In this document: positions 15,392 through 15,768 of the stretch, piece after piece | Numbering within the stretch: position 1 is the stretch's first letter | Layout of the letters: every line of letters begins with the position of its first letter | Assembly (NCBI GenBank): GCA_035574455.1 | Contig: DATLYT010000057.1 | Span: 1-15,768 of the forward strand | Length of the DNA: 15,768 bases | Direction: 5' to 3' | From: DATLYT01 sp035574455 | Lineage (GTDB): Bacteria > Bacteroidota > Ignavibacteria > UBA10030 | The notes under the pieces: generated by a model | Databases searched by the model: none | What the model saw: only the letters and a program-made list of their open reading frames with translations | Told to the model about the DNA's origin: nothing | Translations under genes and position numbers: made by a program

Positions 15392-15413
15392 GCCATCGAC
15401 TTCAGTCGATGGC
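15392..15413. repeat. Hairpin C: perfect 10-bp palindrome
   Basis: GCCATCGACT (15392-15401) and AGTCGATGGC (15404-15413) are exact reverse complements separated by TC. A 2-base loop is too tight, so the outermost base pair of the loop would open. It has no T-run on either side, which speaks against a stand-alone terminator and for a repeat-unit role. With hairpins A and B it makes a compact structured block of 95 bp. Confidence 0.6.
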
Positions 15414-15659
15414 GAGGTTGATTTCATATCTGCACGACTATTCTCAGCGGTCGACTTGAGTAACTAACCTGTTTGCCTTCTCTGAAAATAGCTGGTTTTC
15501 CTAAGGAATATCGTCCACTTTTCGTTTAGAACTTTTTGGAGCTTGCTTCGTCTCTTTCATTGTTCTTGAGGTATTGCTCGGTAAGGTAAACAATCGACAG
15601 TAAACAAAGGAAACAGCGTTCAACAATATACACTTAATCACAACTGCAAGGATTCAACT
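15414..15659. other. Intergenic stretch without a visible gene
   Basis: About 245 bp between the hairpin cluster and the last gene start. I see no reading frame of useful length with a ribosome binding site and no convincing RNA gene. A GAAAA/TTTTC pairing and the short palindrome TTCCT-A-AGGAA lie near 15483-15505. The promoter of the following gene should be here; TTGTTC with TAAGGT 16 bases later (about 15560-15590) is only a weak candidate. The A/T-rich composition near the end fits a leader region. Confidence 0.4.
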
Positions 15660-15768
15660 ATGAAAACAGGGAAAACAGGAAAAGGGATTCTCGCGCTCGT
15701 TCTTTCGTTTCTCTTCGTGCACCAGCTTGCCTGGTCGCAGGGACCCGGACAGGGCAGGGGTATGATGA
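15660..15768 (+). CDS. Partial exported protein, N-terminal 36 residues
   Basis: The gene starts with ATG at 15660 and runs open to the window edge. AAGGA, 7 bases upstream, supports the start. The residues form a signal peptide: MKTGKTGKG, then a hydrophobic core (ILALVLSFLFV) and a likely cleavage site after LAWSQ. The mature part begins with a Gly-, Gln- and Met-rich stretch (GPGQGRGMM). Such a start is seen in Spy/CpxP-like and metal-resistance periplasmic proteins among others, but 36 residues are not enough to assign a family. The hairpin cluster and a 364-bp gap separate it from the efflux operon, so it is probably its own transcription unit. Confidence 0.6.
   Translation, partial: MKTGKTGKGILALVLSFLFVHQLAWSQGPGQGRGMM

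Noticed and set aside
1..15768. CRISPR array, tRNA or rRNA genes, insertion sequence or phage genes
   Set aside because: I looked for regularly spaced repeats, tRNA-like cloverleaf ends and transposase, integrase or phage motifs and saw none. This was by eye, so a dedicated tRNA or covariance-model search could still find a small RNA.

Overview
The window looks like chromosomal DNA of a free-living Gram-negative bacterium. Outer-membrane export machinery (TolC-like channel, lipoprotein adaptor, RND pump), lipoprotein signal sequences and exported M14 and M28 zinc peptidases all point that way. The mix of large secreted M14/M28 peptidases, DinB-like proteins, and dispersed palindromic intergenic repeats suggests the Bacteroidota/Chlorobiota/Ignavibacteriota group. 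That placement is inference from gene content; no rRNA gene or taxonomic marker was compared. Ribosome binding sites of the GGAG/AGGA type are common here, and the best promoter seen is an ordinary TTGnnn-17-TATnnT type.

Bases 1-5746 are all on the minus strand. Reading in the direction of transcription, a housekeeping cluster starts with radA and continues with a one-repeat PQ-loop (SemiSWEET-like) membrane protein, an RdgB-type nucleotide-sanitising pyrophosphatase and a DinB-fold protein; the last genes are only 3-7 bp apart. A palindromic repeat with inverted ends separates this cluster from a large secreted M14 carboxypeptidase-like protein. A cut-off membrane protein gene follows at the window edge.

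A divergent promoter region (5747-5922) separates radA from a plus-strand M28 lipoprotein peptidase (5923-7566). The M28 gene converges on a minus-strand ferredoxin-NADP reductase-like flavoenzyme (7618-8604), with a strong two-way hairpin between them.

The flavoenzyme gene is divergent from a TetR-regulated efflux operon (8808-15295): tetR, TolC-like channel, lipoprotein membrane-fusion protein and a 1088-residue HAE1-type RND pump, with 25-34 bp gaps. The shared upstream region holds a perfect TetR-like palindrome and a 12-bp direct repeat spaced 63 bp (about six helical turns). The pump keeps the proton-relay residues of drug/H+ antiporters. The TetR protein probably represses its own operon and is released by a substrate of the pump.

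The last 470 bases hold a cluster of three hairpins, about 245 bp without a visible gene, and the first 36 codons of an exported protein. I found no tRNA, rRNA, CRISPR array, transposase or phage gene. The genes belong to known families; the most unusual signals are intergenic (repeat and operator architecture) plus some departures from family norms in the PQ-loop protein, the flavoenzyme and the RND pump.
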